Shown piece after piece: positions 24,790 to 33,343 of a stretch of DNA of 64,000 nucleotides (its first letter is position 1; the number at the start of each line of letters is the position of its first letter). The translations under genes and the position numbers were made by a program. This DNA is from Blastococcus sp. DSM 46786 (GTDB taxonomy: Bacteria > Actinomycetota > Actinomycetes > Mycobacteriales > Geodermatophilaceae). The stretch lies in contig NZ_FOAO01000024.1 of assembly GCF_900109665.1 (NCBI RefSeq), positions 1 to 64,000 of the forward strand, written 5' to 3'. Under the pieces are notes generated by a model, which did no database searches, was not told the origin of the DNA, and worked only from the letters and a program-made list of their open reading frames with translations.

Positions 24790-27209
24790 CCACCAAGCTC
24801 TTCGGCGAACCGGTCCGCCGGCGCGAGGACCAGCGGCTGATCACCGGTAAGGGCCGCTACCTCGACGACATCGGGCACACCGCCCTGGCCGCCGCCTTCG
24901 TGCGCTCCCCGCACGCGCACGCCCGGATCGTCTCGATCGACGTGGACGAGGCGCTGGACGTCGAGGGCCTCGTCGCGATCTACACCTACGAGGACCTCAC
25001 CGGCCCGATGGCCGAGCCGCTGCCGGTGCTCATCCCGCACCCGCAGCTGCACTCGCCGCGCACCGGGTTCCCGCTGGCCAACGGCGAGGTCAACCACGTC
25101 GGGGAGCCGGTGGTCATGGTGGTCGCCACCGACCGGTACGTCGCCGAGGACGTCTGCGACCGCATCGTCGTCACCTACGAGGAGCTCCCGGTCGTCGTCG
25201 GGGTGGACGCCGCACGCGCGGCGCAGCACGCGGTGCACGAGGAGATCCCGGACAACATCGCGGCCCGGCACCACCAGGAGACCGGCGACGTCGAGCCCGT
25301 GCTGGCCGCCTCCCCGCGGGCCCTGAGCTTTACCCAGTACATCGAGCGCAGCGCCTGCATGCCGATGGAGGGCAAGGGCGTGCACGCGAAGTGGGACGCC
25401 GACGACTCGTCGCTGCGGGTGTACACGAGCACCCAGGCGTCGACGTCGGTCCGCGCGGCGATCGCGGCGAAGCTGGACCTGAGCCTGGACAAGGTCGAGG
25501 TGATCGCGCCGGACGTCGGCGGCGGCTTCGGCGTGAAGATCGTGCACCCGTGGCCCGAGGAGCTGCTGGTGCCGATGGCGGCGATCGCGCTGGGCCGGGA
25601 GGTGAAGTGGGCCGAGGACCGGCGGGAGCACTTCATCGGCTCCGCGCACGAGCGCCAGCAGCGGCAGGAGATCACCGTCGGGTACGACGACGACGGCCGG
25701 ATCACCGCCCTCGACGTGCACATCTGGCACGACAACGGCGCCTACACGCCCTACGGGATCATCGTGCCGATCGTGACGGCGACCCAGCTGGTGGGGCCGT
25801 ACGCGATCCCGGTGTACCGCGTCATCGTCGAGTCGGTGTTCACCAACACCGTCATCGTGACCCCTTATCGCGGCGCCGGGCGGCCGCAGGGCTGCTACGC
25901 GATGGAGCGGACGATGGACCGCATCGCCGACGAGCTGGGCCTGGACCGGGCGCTGGTGCGCGAGCGGAACCTCATCCAGCCCGACCAGTTCCCCTACGAC
26001 CACCACCTGACGTTCCAGGACGGCCGGCCGGTCATCTACGACTCGGGCGACTACCCGGGGCTGCTGGTCAAGCTCAAGGACCTCGTGGGCTGGGACGAGG
26101 CCTCGCGGCTGCGGTCCGACGCCGAGGCGCGCGGCAAGCTGCTCGGCGTCGGGATGGCGCTGTACGTGGAGGGCACCGGACCCGGGCCGTACGAGGGCGG
26201 GCACGTGCAGGTGCTCGGCAGCGGCAAGGTGCTGGTCTCGACCGGGCTGACCTCGCAGGGGCAGGGGCACGAGACGGCGTTCGCCCAGATCGTCGCCAGC
26301 GAGCTCGGGGTGCCGATCGAGGACGTCGAGGTGACCACCGGCGACACCCGCCGCTTCGGGTACGCCGTCGGCACGTTCGCCTCGCGGGCCGCGGTGATGA
26401 GCGGCAACGCGATCGCGCTGGCCGCCCGCGGGGTGCGCGAGAAGGCCCTGCGGATCGCCGCCGACGTCCTGGAGGCCGAGCCTGCGGACCTCGAGATCGA
26501 CGAGGGCCTGGTGCAGGTGAAGGGCGTGCCGGGGACGTCGATCCCGCTGCGCACCGTGGCCGTGCTCTCGAACCCGCTGCGGTACGCCTTCGACGAGGCG
26601 GCGCGGCAGGCCACGCAGTTCGCCAAGCCCGGCGACGACGACAAGCCGCCGATCGCCGAGGGCGACGCGCCCGGGCTCGAGCACCGCGACTACTACTCGC
26701 CGATCCGGTCGACGTTCGCGTCGGGCGCGCACGCGGCGATCGTGGAGATCGACCCGGCCACGTGGGAGATCGACGTCGTCAAGTACGCGGTGGTGCACGA
26801 CTGCGGCAACGTGGTGAACCCGATGATCGTCGAGGGCCAGGTGCACGGCGGCGTCGCGCAGGGCGTGGGCGGGGCGCTGTACGAGCGGATGGCCTACGAC
26901 GCCGACGGGCAGCTGCAGAACGCCTCGTTCATGGACTTCCTGATGCCGTACGCCTCCGAGGTGCCCGACATCGACATCGACCACCAGCAGACCCCCTCGC
27001 CGCTGAACCCGCTGGGCATCAAGGGCGCCGGCGAGGCCGGCGTGATCCCGGGGACGGCGGCGCTGGCCTCGGCGATCGAGGACGCGGTGGGGCGGCGGAT
27101 CGCGTCGATGCCGATCTCGCCGACCGAGCTGTACGACCTGGTGCGTTCCCCTGATTCGGAGATGACCGCGACGGCCGGGCGCCGGGCGGGGACTGGAGTG
27201 ATGGCGTGA
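24786..27209 (+). CDS. molybdenum hydroxylase large subunit (aldehyde oxidase/xanthine dehydrogenase family)
   Basis: This 807-residue subunit binds the molybdopterin cytosine dinucleotide cofactor and hydroxylates its substrate with water-derived oxygen. DVGGGFGVK and the active-site loop PYRGAGRPQG (about 361-370) are seen, with the catalytic Glu in KGAGEAGVIPG (about 744-754). CO dehydrogenase form I has AYRCSFR in the loop, so this is not a classical CO dehydrogenase. Shared regulation with a uracil-type permease and a ring-opening amidohydrolase suggests hydroxylation of a heterocycle such as uracil. That is inference. ATGA overlap upstream, GTGA overlap downstream. Confidence 0.93.
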   Translation: MTTKLFGEPVRRREDQRLITGKGRYLDDIGHTALAAAFVRSPHAHARIVSIDVDEALDVEGLVAIYTYEDLTGPMAEPLPVLIPHPQLHSPRTGFPLANGEVNHVGEPVVMVVATDRYVAEDVCDRIVVTYEELPVVVGVDAARAAQHAVHEEIPDNIAARHHQETGDVEPVLAASPRALSFTQYIERSACMPMEGKGVHAKWDADDSSLRVYTSTQASTSVRAAIAAKLDLSLDKVEVIAPDVGGGFGVKIVHPWPEELLVPMAAIALGREVKWAEDRREHFIGSAHERQQRQEITVGYDDDGRITALDVHIWHDNGAYTPYGIIVPIVTATQLVGPYAIPVYRVIVESVFTNTVIVTPYRGAGRPQGCYAMERTMDRIADELGLDRALVRERNLIQPDQFPYDHHLTFQDGRPVIYDSGDYPGLLVKLKDLVGWDEASRLRSDAEARGKLLGVGMALYVEGTGPGPYEGGHVQVLGSGKVLVSTGLTSQGQGHETAFAQIVASELGVPIEDVEVTTGDTRRFGYAVGTFASRAAVMSGNAIALAARGVREKALRIAADVLEAEPADLEIDEGLVQVKGVPGTSIPLRTVAVLSNPLRYAFDEAARQATQFAKPGDDDKPPIAEGDAPGLEHRDYYSPIRSTFASGAHAAIVEIDPATWEIDVVKYAVVHDCGNVVNPMIVEGQVHGGVAQGVGGALYERMAYDADGQLQNASFMDFLMPYASEVPDIDIDHQQTPSPLNPLGIKGAGEAGVIPGTAALASAIEDAVGRRIASMPISPTELYDLVRSPDSEMTATAGRRAGTGVMA

Positions 27210-27889
27210 AGCTCGACGGCTCTGCGGTGCTGCACGGCGACCCCGAGAAGGTGTGGGCCGTGATCACCGACCCGACCGTGCTGGCGCGGACGATCCCCGG
27301 CTGCGAGTCGCTGGAGCAGGTCGGCGACGACGAGTACAAGATGAACGTCTCGGTCGGCGTCGGCGCGATCAAGGGGACCTACGCCGGCGAGGTGCGGCTG
27401 TCGGACCAGCAGCGGCCCTCCTCCTACGTGATGCACGCGTCGGGCGCCGGTGCGCCGGGCAATGCGCGGGCGACGGTGACGATCACCCTGGCCCCGTCCG
27501 AGGACGGCGCCACGAACCTCACCTACTCGGCGGACGCCGTCATCGGCGGGCCGGTCGCGGGTGTGGGCCAGCGGATGATCACCGGCGTGGCCAAGCGGAT
27601 GGCCGGCCAGTTCTTCAAGGCCATCGACGCCGAGCTGACCGGCGCCGCGGTGCCGGCGGCCGTCGCGCCGTCCGCGGCCGCGGTGAGCTCGACGGCGGAG
27701 GCGGAGGCGGCCGGCAAGCACGCCGCCCCCGCTCCCGAGGGCGCGCCGCAGGTGTTCACCGGCCGCGCGGGCGTTTCCGCGGGAACGCCCGGCGATGCGC
27801 AGACCCTGGCGCTCGGCGCCGTGGGCGGCGCTTTGCTGACGCTGATCGGCATCCTGGTCGGCTACCGCATGGGCCGCCGCCGCGACTGA
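27206..27889 (+). CDS. CoxG-like SRPBCC protein with C-terminal membrane anchor
   Basis: The 227-residue protein has a CoxG-type SRPBCC domain (about 1-150; GDPEKVWAVITDPTVLARTI, IPGCESLEQVGDDEY), a Pro/Ala-rich linker, and a C-terminal membrane span (LALGAVGGALLTLIGILVGY) followed by basic residues. CoxG in the CO dehydrogenase cluster anchors the enzyme to the membrane, and the same role is likely here. It is last in the molybdenum hydroxylase operon and overlaps the large-subunit gene by GTGA. Confidence 0.9.
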   Translation: MKLDGSAVLHGDPEKVWAVITDPTVLARTIPGCESLEQVGDDEYKMNVSVGVGAIKGTYAGEVRLSDQQRPSSYVMHASGAGAPGNARATVTITLAPSEDGATNLTYSADAVIGGPVAGVGQRMITGVAKRMAGQFFKAIDAELTGAAVPAAVAPSAAAVSSTAEAEAAGKHAAPAPEGAPQVFTGRAGVSAGTPGDAQTLALGAVGGALLTLIGILVGYRMGRRRD

Positions 27890-28048
27890 ACGCGCCGGTA
27901 TGCGCGGGTCGGTCGCCACCCGGTTCTGCCCGACCCGCGCGTGACCCACCGTAAGGAGTCCGGTCCGGGTGGTGACCCTCCGGTGGCGCGGCCTCCGGCG
28001 ACCCGGCCGGGTCCGCCCGGCGCCCGTTCCCGCTCACGACGACCGGCT

Positions 28049-28105
<57 letters not shown>

Positions 28106-28134
28106 AGGGTGACACCGTCGAGCTTCCCGAGTTG

Positions 28135-28824
28135 ATGACCAGCTCCGACGGATCGGTCCGTCCCGGCGCCGATCCGGTGCGGATCACGCTGCGCCCGCTC
28201 GGAAGCGCCGTGCCGCTGGGTTTCTTCGTCTTCGGCACCGGGATGGCCGTGCTCGGCGGCATCGGGCTCGGCTGGATCCCGATCCCGCAGGTGCCGCAGG
28301 CCGGCGTCCTCCTGCTGACCTTCGTGGCCCCGCTCGAGCTGATCGCCGCGGTCTTCGCGTTCCTCTCGCGCGACGGGCTCGCCGGCACCGGCCTCGGCGT
28401 CTTCGCCGGCTCGTGGGCCACCGTCGGCGTCCAGTACCTCGTCGGTCGGCCGGGCTCCACGAGCGTCGTCCTCGGCCTGTACCTGCTGACCTTCGCCGCT
28501 GTGGTCCTCCTGCTGGGGGTGATCGCGACCAACGGCCAGCTGCTGCTCGCCGTGATCCTCTTCGTCGCCGCGGTCCGGACGCTGCTCGCCGGCCTGTACG
28601 AACTGCCGGCTGCCACCGGGCTGCAGACAGCGGCGGGAACCCTCTCCCTCGCCATCACCGTGCTGGCGTTCTACGGCGCCGCCGCGCTGCTGCTCGAGGA
28701 CACCGCGCACCGGACGGTCCTGCCGCTCGGCCGGCGGAACCAGGCCCGGACGGCGCTGGACCAGCCACTGGCCCAGCAGACCGAGCAGCTCGAGCAGGAG
28801 GCCGGCGTCCGCCGCAACCTGTGA
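28135..28824 (+). CDS. six-span membrane protein, GPR1/FUN34/YaaH-like
   Basis: The 229-residue protein has six hydrophobic segments between residues ~20 and ~200 and a hydrophilic tail. The N-terminal block RPLGSAVPLGFFVFGTGMAV resembles the NPAPLGL/FG signature of the acetate/succinate-transporter family GPR1/FUN34/YaaH, but the match is partial. The ATG at 28135 lacks a clear SD. The gene starts 30 nt after the poly-C tract, so tract length could affect its promoter. It converges with the phosphatase gene. Confidence 0.6.
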   Translation: MTSSDGSVRPGADPVRITLRPLGSAVPLGFFVFGTGMAVLGGIGLGWIPIPQVPQAGVLLLTFVAPLELIAAVFAFLSRDGLAGTGLGVFAGSWATVGVQYLVGRPGSTSVVLGLYLLTFAAVVLLLGVIATNGQLLLAVILFVAAVRTLLAGLYELPAATGLQTAAGTLSLAITVLAFYGAAALLLEDTAHRTVLPLGRRNQARTALDQPLAQQTEQLEQEAGVRRNL

Positions 28825-28842
28825 GCCCGGACGCCGCCGGGG

Positions 28843-30249
28843 TCAGGACGCGGACACCACGAACGGCACCTCGACCACGCGGTTGTCCGGCCCCAGCGCC
28901 GTCATCGCCTCCGGCTCGCCGTCCGCCCCGAGCGCCGCGTACGGCGTGACGGTGAGCGTGTCGCCGCCCACGGCGGCCAGGAGCAGGTGCGACTGCGCGG
29001 CCCACGCCACCGTGTGCGCCGCCTCGAAATCCCGCGGCGCCTCCTCGCGCAGCTGCCCGCCCGCGCCGGAGAGGAAGTAGTCGATCCCGTCGGCGCGGGA
29101 GACCTGGAAGTTGTGCTCGTGCCCGGCGAACACCGCCCGCACCCCGGAGCGGCGGAACAACGGCACGAGCTTGTCGACCATCGACGCGGTGTTGGGGTGG
29201 TGGGGTCCGGCGCAGTAGGTCGGGTGGTGGGAGAACGGGAACCGCCAGGTCGGGCCCCCGGCATCGTCGGCCGGGAACGCACGGTCGAGGAAGCCCTGGT
29301 GCTCCGGGCTCTCGAAGAAGTGCCGGTTGGGCAGCGAGTCGGCCAGCGACGTGTCCAGGCACACGAATTCGACGTCGGCGCCGAACCGGAAGCGGTAGAA
29401 CATCCCCGGCTCCACCGAGGCCCGTTCCCCCGCCGCGGCCGGGGTGAAGCGAAGGTCGGTGAAGAAGTTGTCGCGCACCTCCTCGCGGTCGTCTGCGGTC
29501 TCGCTGTCGCTGGTGTCGTGATTGCCGACCGCCGGGTAGAAGGGCACCCGCGCCAGGGCGTAGCGGTAGGGCTGGTAGAAGCTCGAGTACCAGTCGTCGT
29601 CGTGCCCGCCGCTCTCACCGTCCACCCGGTCGACCTGCCCCTGGTAGACGTTGTCGCCGGTGCCCACCACCAGCCGGACGCCGGACCGGTCCACGAGCCG
29701 CTCGAGCACCCGGGCGACCCGCCGCTGCCGGCGGGCGCTCTCGGAGTCGACGACGATCCCGACGCCGTAGTCGCCCAGGACCACGAAATCCAGGGATACC
29801 CGCGCATCCGGTGCCGGGTGGGTGCGGAAGCGCAGGTCGTAGGACCGTCCGCCCGGCCGCAGGTCCAGCCCGCCGCGCGGCACCGGTCCCCAGTCCCACC
29901 GCTCGCCGGCGGCCCACGGCCGGCCGTCCACGGTGATCCGGTAGCGGTAGCCGGTGTCCGGCCGCAGCCCCTCGACCCAGGTGTGGTTGGCCGTGTCCGT
30001 CCGCGCCGCGGCGACGACGTCGCCGGAGTCGTCGAGCACCTCGACCAGCGCCGCACCGTAGGGGGCCGAGCGCGCACCGATGCTGTCGATCCGGCCTGGA
30101 TCGACCTCGTCGAGCAGCTCGTCCTCCACCACCCGCCAGCGCCCCGCAGGCGCGTCGCGTCGGAACCAGAAGCCACCCCAGGCGACGAGAGCTCGCTCGG
30201 GGCCGACGTCGACGAGGTGGACGAAGGACTCGAATCGGGTCTCCGGCAT
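28843..30249 (-). CDS. metallophosphoesterase with N-terminal fibronectin-like domain (PhoD/purple acid phosphatase-like)
   Basis: This 468-residue protein has an N-terminal beta-sandwich-like region (about 1-145; WVEGLRPDTGYRYRITVDG) and a calcineurin-type phosphoesterase domain. Metal-binding motifs are FVVLGDYG, GTGDNVY, AVGNHDT, FPFSHHPTYC and GHEHNFQ. It is expected to hydrolyse phosphate esters. No signal peptide is visible, which is unusual for secreted relatives. The ATG is at 30249. It is divergent from the SDR gene (141 bp). Confidence 0.85.
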   Translation of the reverse strand: MPETRFESFVHLVDVGPERALVAWGGFWFRRDAPAGRWRVVEDELLDEVDPGRIDSIGARSAPYGAALVEVLDDSGDVVAAARTDTANHTWVEGLRPDTGYRYRITVDGRPWAAGERWDWGPVPRGGLDLRPGGRSYDLRFRTHPAPDARVSLDFVVLGDYGVGIVVDSESARRQRRVARVLERLVDRSGVRLVVGTGDNVYQGQVDRVDGESGGHDDDWYSSFYQPYRYALARVPFYPAVGNHDTSDSETADDREEVRDNFFTDLRFTPAAAGERASVEPGMFYRFRFGADVEFVCLDTSLADSLPNRHFFESPEHQGFLDRAFPADDAGGPTWRFPFSHHPTYCAGPHHPNTASMVDKLVPLFRRSGVRAVFAGHEHNFQVSRADGIDYFLSGAGGQLREEAPRDFEAAHTVAWAAQSHLLLAAVGGDTLTVTPYAALGADGEPEAMTALGPDNRVVEVPFVVSAS

Positions 30250-30390
30250 GGACGGGCGCCTACCCGCAACCGCCGCTGGTCCACCACGGTCCGTCGTGCG
30301 GCCGAGCCGAGCCGGGCGCGCTCGTTGCGGGAACAGGACGGGGAACGCACGCGCTGACGAGCCCGGACGCCCGACGAAGGAGACCCCAGC

Positions 30391-31221
30391 ATGGCCAAGA
30401 CCTGGTTCATCACCGGCGCATCCCGCGGCTTCGGCCGCGAGTGGTCGATCGCCGCCCTCGAGCGCGGTGACACCGTCGCCGCCACCGCCCGGGACACCGC
30501 GAGCCTCGACGACCTGGTGCAGCGGTTCGGCGACCGGGTGCTGCCGATCCGGCTCGACGTCGACGACCGCGAGGCCGTGTTCGCCGCGGTCGCGCAGACG
30601 CACGACCGGTTCGGCGGGCTCGACGTCGTCGTCAACAACGCCGGCTACGGCCAGTTCGGCATGGTCGAGGAGATCAGCGAGGCCGAGGCCCGCGCCCAGT
30701 TCGACACCAACGTCTTCGGCGCCCTGTTCGTCACCCAGGCCGCGCTGCCCTACCTGCGCGCCCAGGGTTCGGGCCACATCCTGCAGGTGAGCAGCATCGG
30801 CGGGATCAGCGCGTTCCCGAACATCGGCATCTACAACGCCTCGAAGTGGGCGCTGGAGGGGTTCAGCCAGTCCCTGGCCGCGGAGGTGGCCGACTTCGGC
30901 ATCAAGGTGACGATCATCGAGCCCGGCGCCTACTCCACCGACTGGGGCGGCACCTCGGCGAAGCACGCCACCCCCGACCCGGCCTACGACGCCTTCCGCG
31001 AGAAGGCCGCCGAGCAGCGCAAGGCCCGCGCCGGCAACCCCGGCGACCCGCTCGCCACCCGCGAGGCGGTGCTGCAACTGATCGATGCGAAGAACCCGCC
31101 GCTGCGGGTCTTCTTCGGCGACGGGCCGCTGGCTATCGCCACCCGCGACTACGAGTCCCGGCTGGCCGAGTGGCGTGCCTGGGAGCCGCTCTCCGTCGCC
31201 GCCCACGGCAACAAGCCCTGA
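30391..31221 (+). CDS. short-chain dehydrogenase/reductase
   Basis: This 276-residue classical SDR has the NAD(P)-binding TGASRGFG (8-15), NNAG (85-88 region) and the catalytic Ser and YNASK. It oxidises or reduces an alcohol/carbonyl; the substrate is unknown. A GAAGGAGA SD precedes the ATG. It stands alone. About 245 bp after it (31222-31465) contain no gene I can support. Confidence 0.9.
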   Translation: MAKTWFITGASRGFGREWSIAALERGDTVAATARDTASLDDLVQRFGDRVLPIRLDVDDREAVFAAVAQTHDRFGGLDVVVNNAGYGQFGMVEEISEAEARAQFDTNVFGALFVTQAALPYLRAQGSGHILQVSSIGGISAFPNIGIYNASKWALEGFSQSLAAEVADFGIKVTIIEPGAYSTDWGGTSAKHATPDPAYDAFREKAAEQRKARAGNPGDPLATREAVLQLIDAKNPPLRVFFGDGPLAIATRDYESRLAEWRAWEPLSVAAHGNKP

Positions 31222-31465
31222 CGCAGCAGGGTCCCTCCCGCACAAGCGAGGGCGAGCGGGGCGGCGACGGGCCGAAGGCGCACGAGACGTCCTCGATGGG
31301 AACGGACCACTGGGGCCGGGTCTGCGATCAGCTGCGGGCGAGCAGTGGTCCGCAGGGGGCGAGGTCAGCGCGGTGGCAGCCAGCCGAGCCAGGCCCAGGC
31401 GACGACGGGCAGGATCACCCGCGTGCTCCGCAGCAGCGCCGCCGCTGCGGTAGGGAGATGAGCGG

Positions 31466-31861
31466 TCAGGCTCCCGGTTGCGACACGTCCAGTCCGGCCG
31501 CGGCGGCCGCCTCCAGGAGGCGGGCGTCGTAGGCGACGAAGGTCTCCAGGTCGGGATCGAGCGCCAGCGCGCTGGCCAGGTGCAGCGCATCGAGGCTGCG
31601 TAGCGACGGCTCCGGGAGCTCGGCCGCCGCGGTCAGGACGTGGTCATCCAGAGGCACGAGATCCAGCACCGCCAGGACGGCACGCCCCTGCTCCCCCAGC
31701 CGCGGGTCGATGCGCCGGCACGAGCGGAGCACCTCGACCGGCGCCAGCGCGCTGCTCACGAGTGGCACGTCAGGGCGATCGGTCAGCCAGGCGGCCAGCG
31801 CGGCGCTGTGCTCTTCGGCACGGACCAGCTTCAGGATGGCCGACGAATCGAGGTAGATCAC
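31466..31861 (-). CDS. vapC: VapC-type PIN-domain toxin
   Basis: The 131-residue protein is a PIN-domain ribonuclease. Acidic active-site residues can be read in MIYLDSSAILKL (D5), the central E in LAPVEVLRS, LDALHLASAL and VAYDARLLEAA. VapC toxins cleave tRNA or rRNA when freed from the antitoxin. The ATG overlaps the antitoxin stop by 4 bp, the usual arrangement. Confidence 0.92.
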   Translation of the reverse strand: MIYLDSSAILKLVRAEEHSAALAAWLTDRPDVPLVSSALAPVEVLRSCRRIDPRLGEQGRAVLAVLDLVPLDDHVLTAAAELPEPSLRSLDALHLASALALDPDLETFVAYDARLLEAAAAAGLDVSQPGA

Positions 31862-32127
31862 CCGCGGTCCGCGCGGAGCTCGTCCAGCACATCGGTGGCG
31901 GACGGCCCCTCGACGACGAGCGGCGCCGGCAACCGACGCGGAGCGGCGGCCGGCCGCAGCTTCCCCGCGGCGATCAGCCGGTCGCGCGCCGCATCCCCCT
32001 GGTGCGGAGGCACCAGCCGGGCGACGAGCGCGCCCCGCTCGGTGATCTCGACGGTCTCTCCTGCCTTGACCCGCGCCAGATACTTGCTCGCGTTCTGCCG
32101 GAGCTCGCGCACGCCGATCCGCAGCAT
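31858..32127 (-). CDS. vapB: VapB/Phd-YefM-type antitoxin
   Basis: The 89-residue protein begins with a Phd/YefM-like DNA-binding domain (MLRIGVRELRQNASKYLARV, EITERGALVARLVPP) and ends with a disordered toxin-binding tail. It neutralises the PIN toxin and probably represses the operon with it. The promoter carries an inverted repeat 10 nt upstream of the ATG. Confidence 0.9.
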   Translation of the reverse strand: MLRIGVRELRQNASKYLARVKAGETVEITERGALVARLVPPHQGDAARDRLIAAGKLRPAAAPRRLPAPLVVEGPSATDVLDELRADRG

Positions 32128-32136
32128 GCCGAGCAG

Positions 32137-32157
32137 AGTAGCACTGGACGTGCTACT
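32137..32157. promoter_or_regulatory. inverted repeat, likely vapBC autoregulatory operator
   Basis: Perfect 8-bp arms AGTAGCAC and GTGCTACT flank a 5-nt spacer, directly before the antitoxin start. This fits a dimeric antitoxin site. Confidence 0.7.
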
Positions 32158-32204
32158 AGCCGGTCTGCTGGACGGCGGCTGACCGCGGGCACCATGCTGG
32201 CCGG

Positions 32205-32522
32205 GTGCCGGAGGACGAGCTCGACCGCCTGCGGGCCGACGTCGTCGAGCCGGTGGCCCGCAGCGTCCTGCGCGACGACGAGTTCGAGTCCGCCGAGCTG
32301 TGGCGGGAGGACGGCGTGGCCCCGGACGAGATCTGGGTGCGCGTCGTCGCCCGCGGCGAGATGTTCCGCGACCTGCTGAGCAGCCCGTCGTGGGAGGGGT
32401 TCGAGCGGGCCGGACCGGGGGCCCTGGCCGCGCGCCTCGCCGACCACCTCGAGGACTGGGTCTGCGAGACCCGCTTCGCCTGGGGAGAGCGCCGCAGGGC
32501 CGATCCGACCGCCCGCCGCTGA
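32205..32522 (+). CDS. hypothetical protein, 105 residues
   Basis: I do not recognise this small acidic protein. It begins MPEDELDRLRADVVEPVARS, contains FESAELWREDG and ends with a charged helix (LADHLEDWVCETRFAWGERR). Codon bias is typical of real genes here. GTG start. It lies between the toxin-antitoxin module and the thioesterase gene and is probably cytoplasmic. Confidence 0.65.
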   Translation: MPEDELDRLRADVVEPVARSVLRDDEFESAELWREDGVAPDEIWVRVVARGEMFRDLLSSPSWEGFERAGPGALAARLADHLEDWVCETRFAWGERRRADPTARR

Positions 32523-32590
32523 TCCGGGCGGCTGTGCGGAAACCGGGGTCACGGGGCGGTGGGTGACCCCGGCGAGCGCACACCCGTGAC

Positions 32591-33343
32591 TCAGCCGGCC
32601 GGGAGCCGCCGGGTCTGCCGGCCGCGGGCGACCAGCGAGCCGTCCTCCGCCCGCAGCTCGACGTCGTCGATCGCGACGTCGTCGTCGCACCAGACGGTCC
32701 GCTGGTCCACCCGCACCCACGCCCCGGTCGCCGGCACCGGCCCGGTCAGGTGGGCGGTCAGCTCCACCGTCGGCATCGCCGCCGGGGCGGTGCGGACGGC
32801 GAACAGCGACGGCGGCAGCGCGTCCAGCAGCACGCCGAGCTGCACGAGCGGCGCCAGCTCCCCGCCGCGGATGCGCACCCAGGCGTGCAGCCGCGGCTCG
32901 CTGCCCCCGGCCAGCGGGCGTGACGCGCCGAGCGCCCGGATCTCGGTGTGCTCGGCGACCGGCACGTACTCGCGCGGCAGCTCGAAGGGGATGCCGTCGG
33001 CCACCCGCGGCTGCTCCGCCGGCGCCCCGTGCTCGATCCCCGCGGACGCCGGACGGGCGAGCGTGAGCACCTGGGCCACCGCGCGCAGCTCGCCGCCCTG
33101 CCGCAGCTCGCTGCGCACGCTGCCGGTGCGGCCGGTCCGGTCGGCGGCGGCCGTCACCTCCGCCTCGACGTCGGCGGCCACCCCGCCGAGCAGGTGCGCG
33201 GTCACGGCGCGCGGCGGCGCCCCGGCCAGCGCGGCGGCGGCGTCGAGCAGGTGGCCGACGACCAGCCCGCCCTGCGTCGCGGTGAACGAGCGCCAGGTCG
33301 GGTCGAACGAGAGCCGGCGTCCGGCGGTGGTCGTGGCGGTCAC
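32591..33343 (-). CDS. acyl-CoA thioesterase-like protein (double hot-dog)
   Basis: The 250-residue protein resembles TesB-like thioesterase-family proteins with two hot-dog units: FDPTWRSFTATQGGLVVGHL (about 13-32) and HAWVRIRGGELAPLVQLGVL in the second half. It probably hydrolyses or binds an acyl-CoA; the substrate is unknown. GTG 33343 overlaps the upstream MFS gene stop by 4 bp, so the two are co-transcribed and both are probably under the HxlR regulator. Confidence 0.8.
   Translation of the reverse strand: MTATTTAGRRLSFDPTWRSFTATQGGLVVGHLLDAAAALAGAPPRAVTAHLLGGVAADVEAEVTAAADRTGRTGSVRSELRQGGELRAVAQVLTLARPASAGIEHGAPAEQPRVADGIPFELPREYVPVAEHTEIRALGASRPLAGGSEPRLHAWVRIRGGELAPLVQLGVLLDALPPSLFAVRTAPAAMPTVELTAHLTGPVPATGAWVRVDQRTVWCDDDVAIDDVELRAEDGSLVARGRQTRRLPAG

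Noticed and set aside
24726-26984. A 752-codon minus-strand frame
   Set aside because: It is antisense to the molybdenum hydroxylase large subunit, whose motifs are unmistakable.
31365-31465. A short minus-strand hydrophobic frame (ends VAWAWLGWLPPR) after vapC
   Set aside because: It looks coding-like but has no convincing start or SD and is too short to support as a gene; it may be a remnant.
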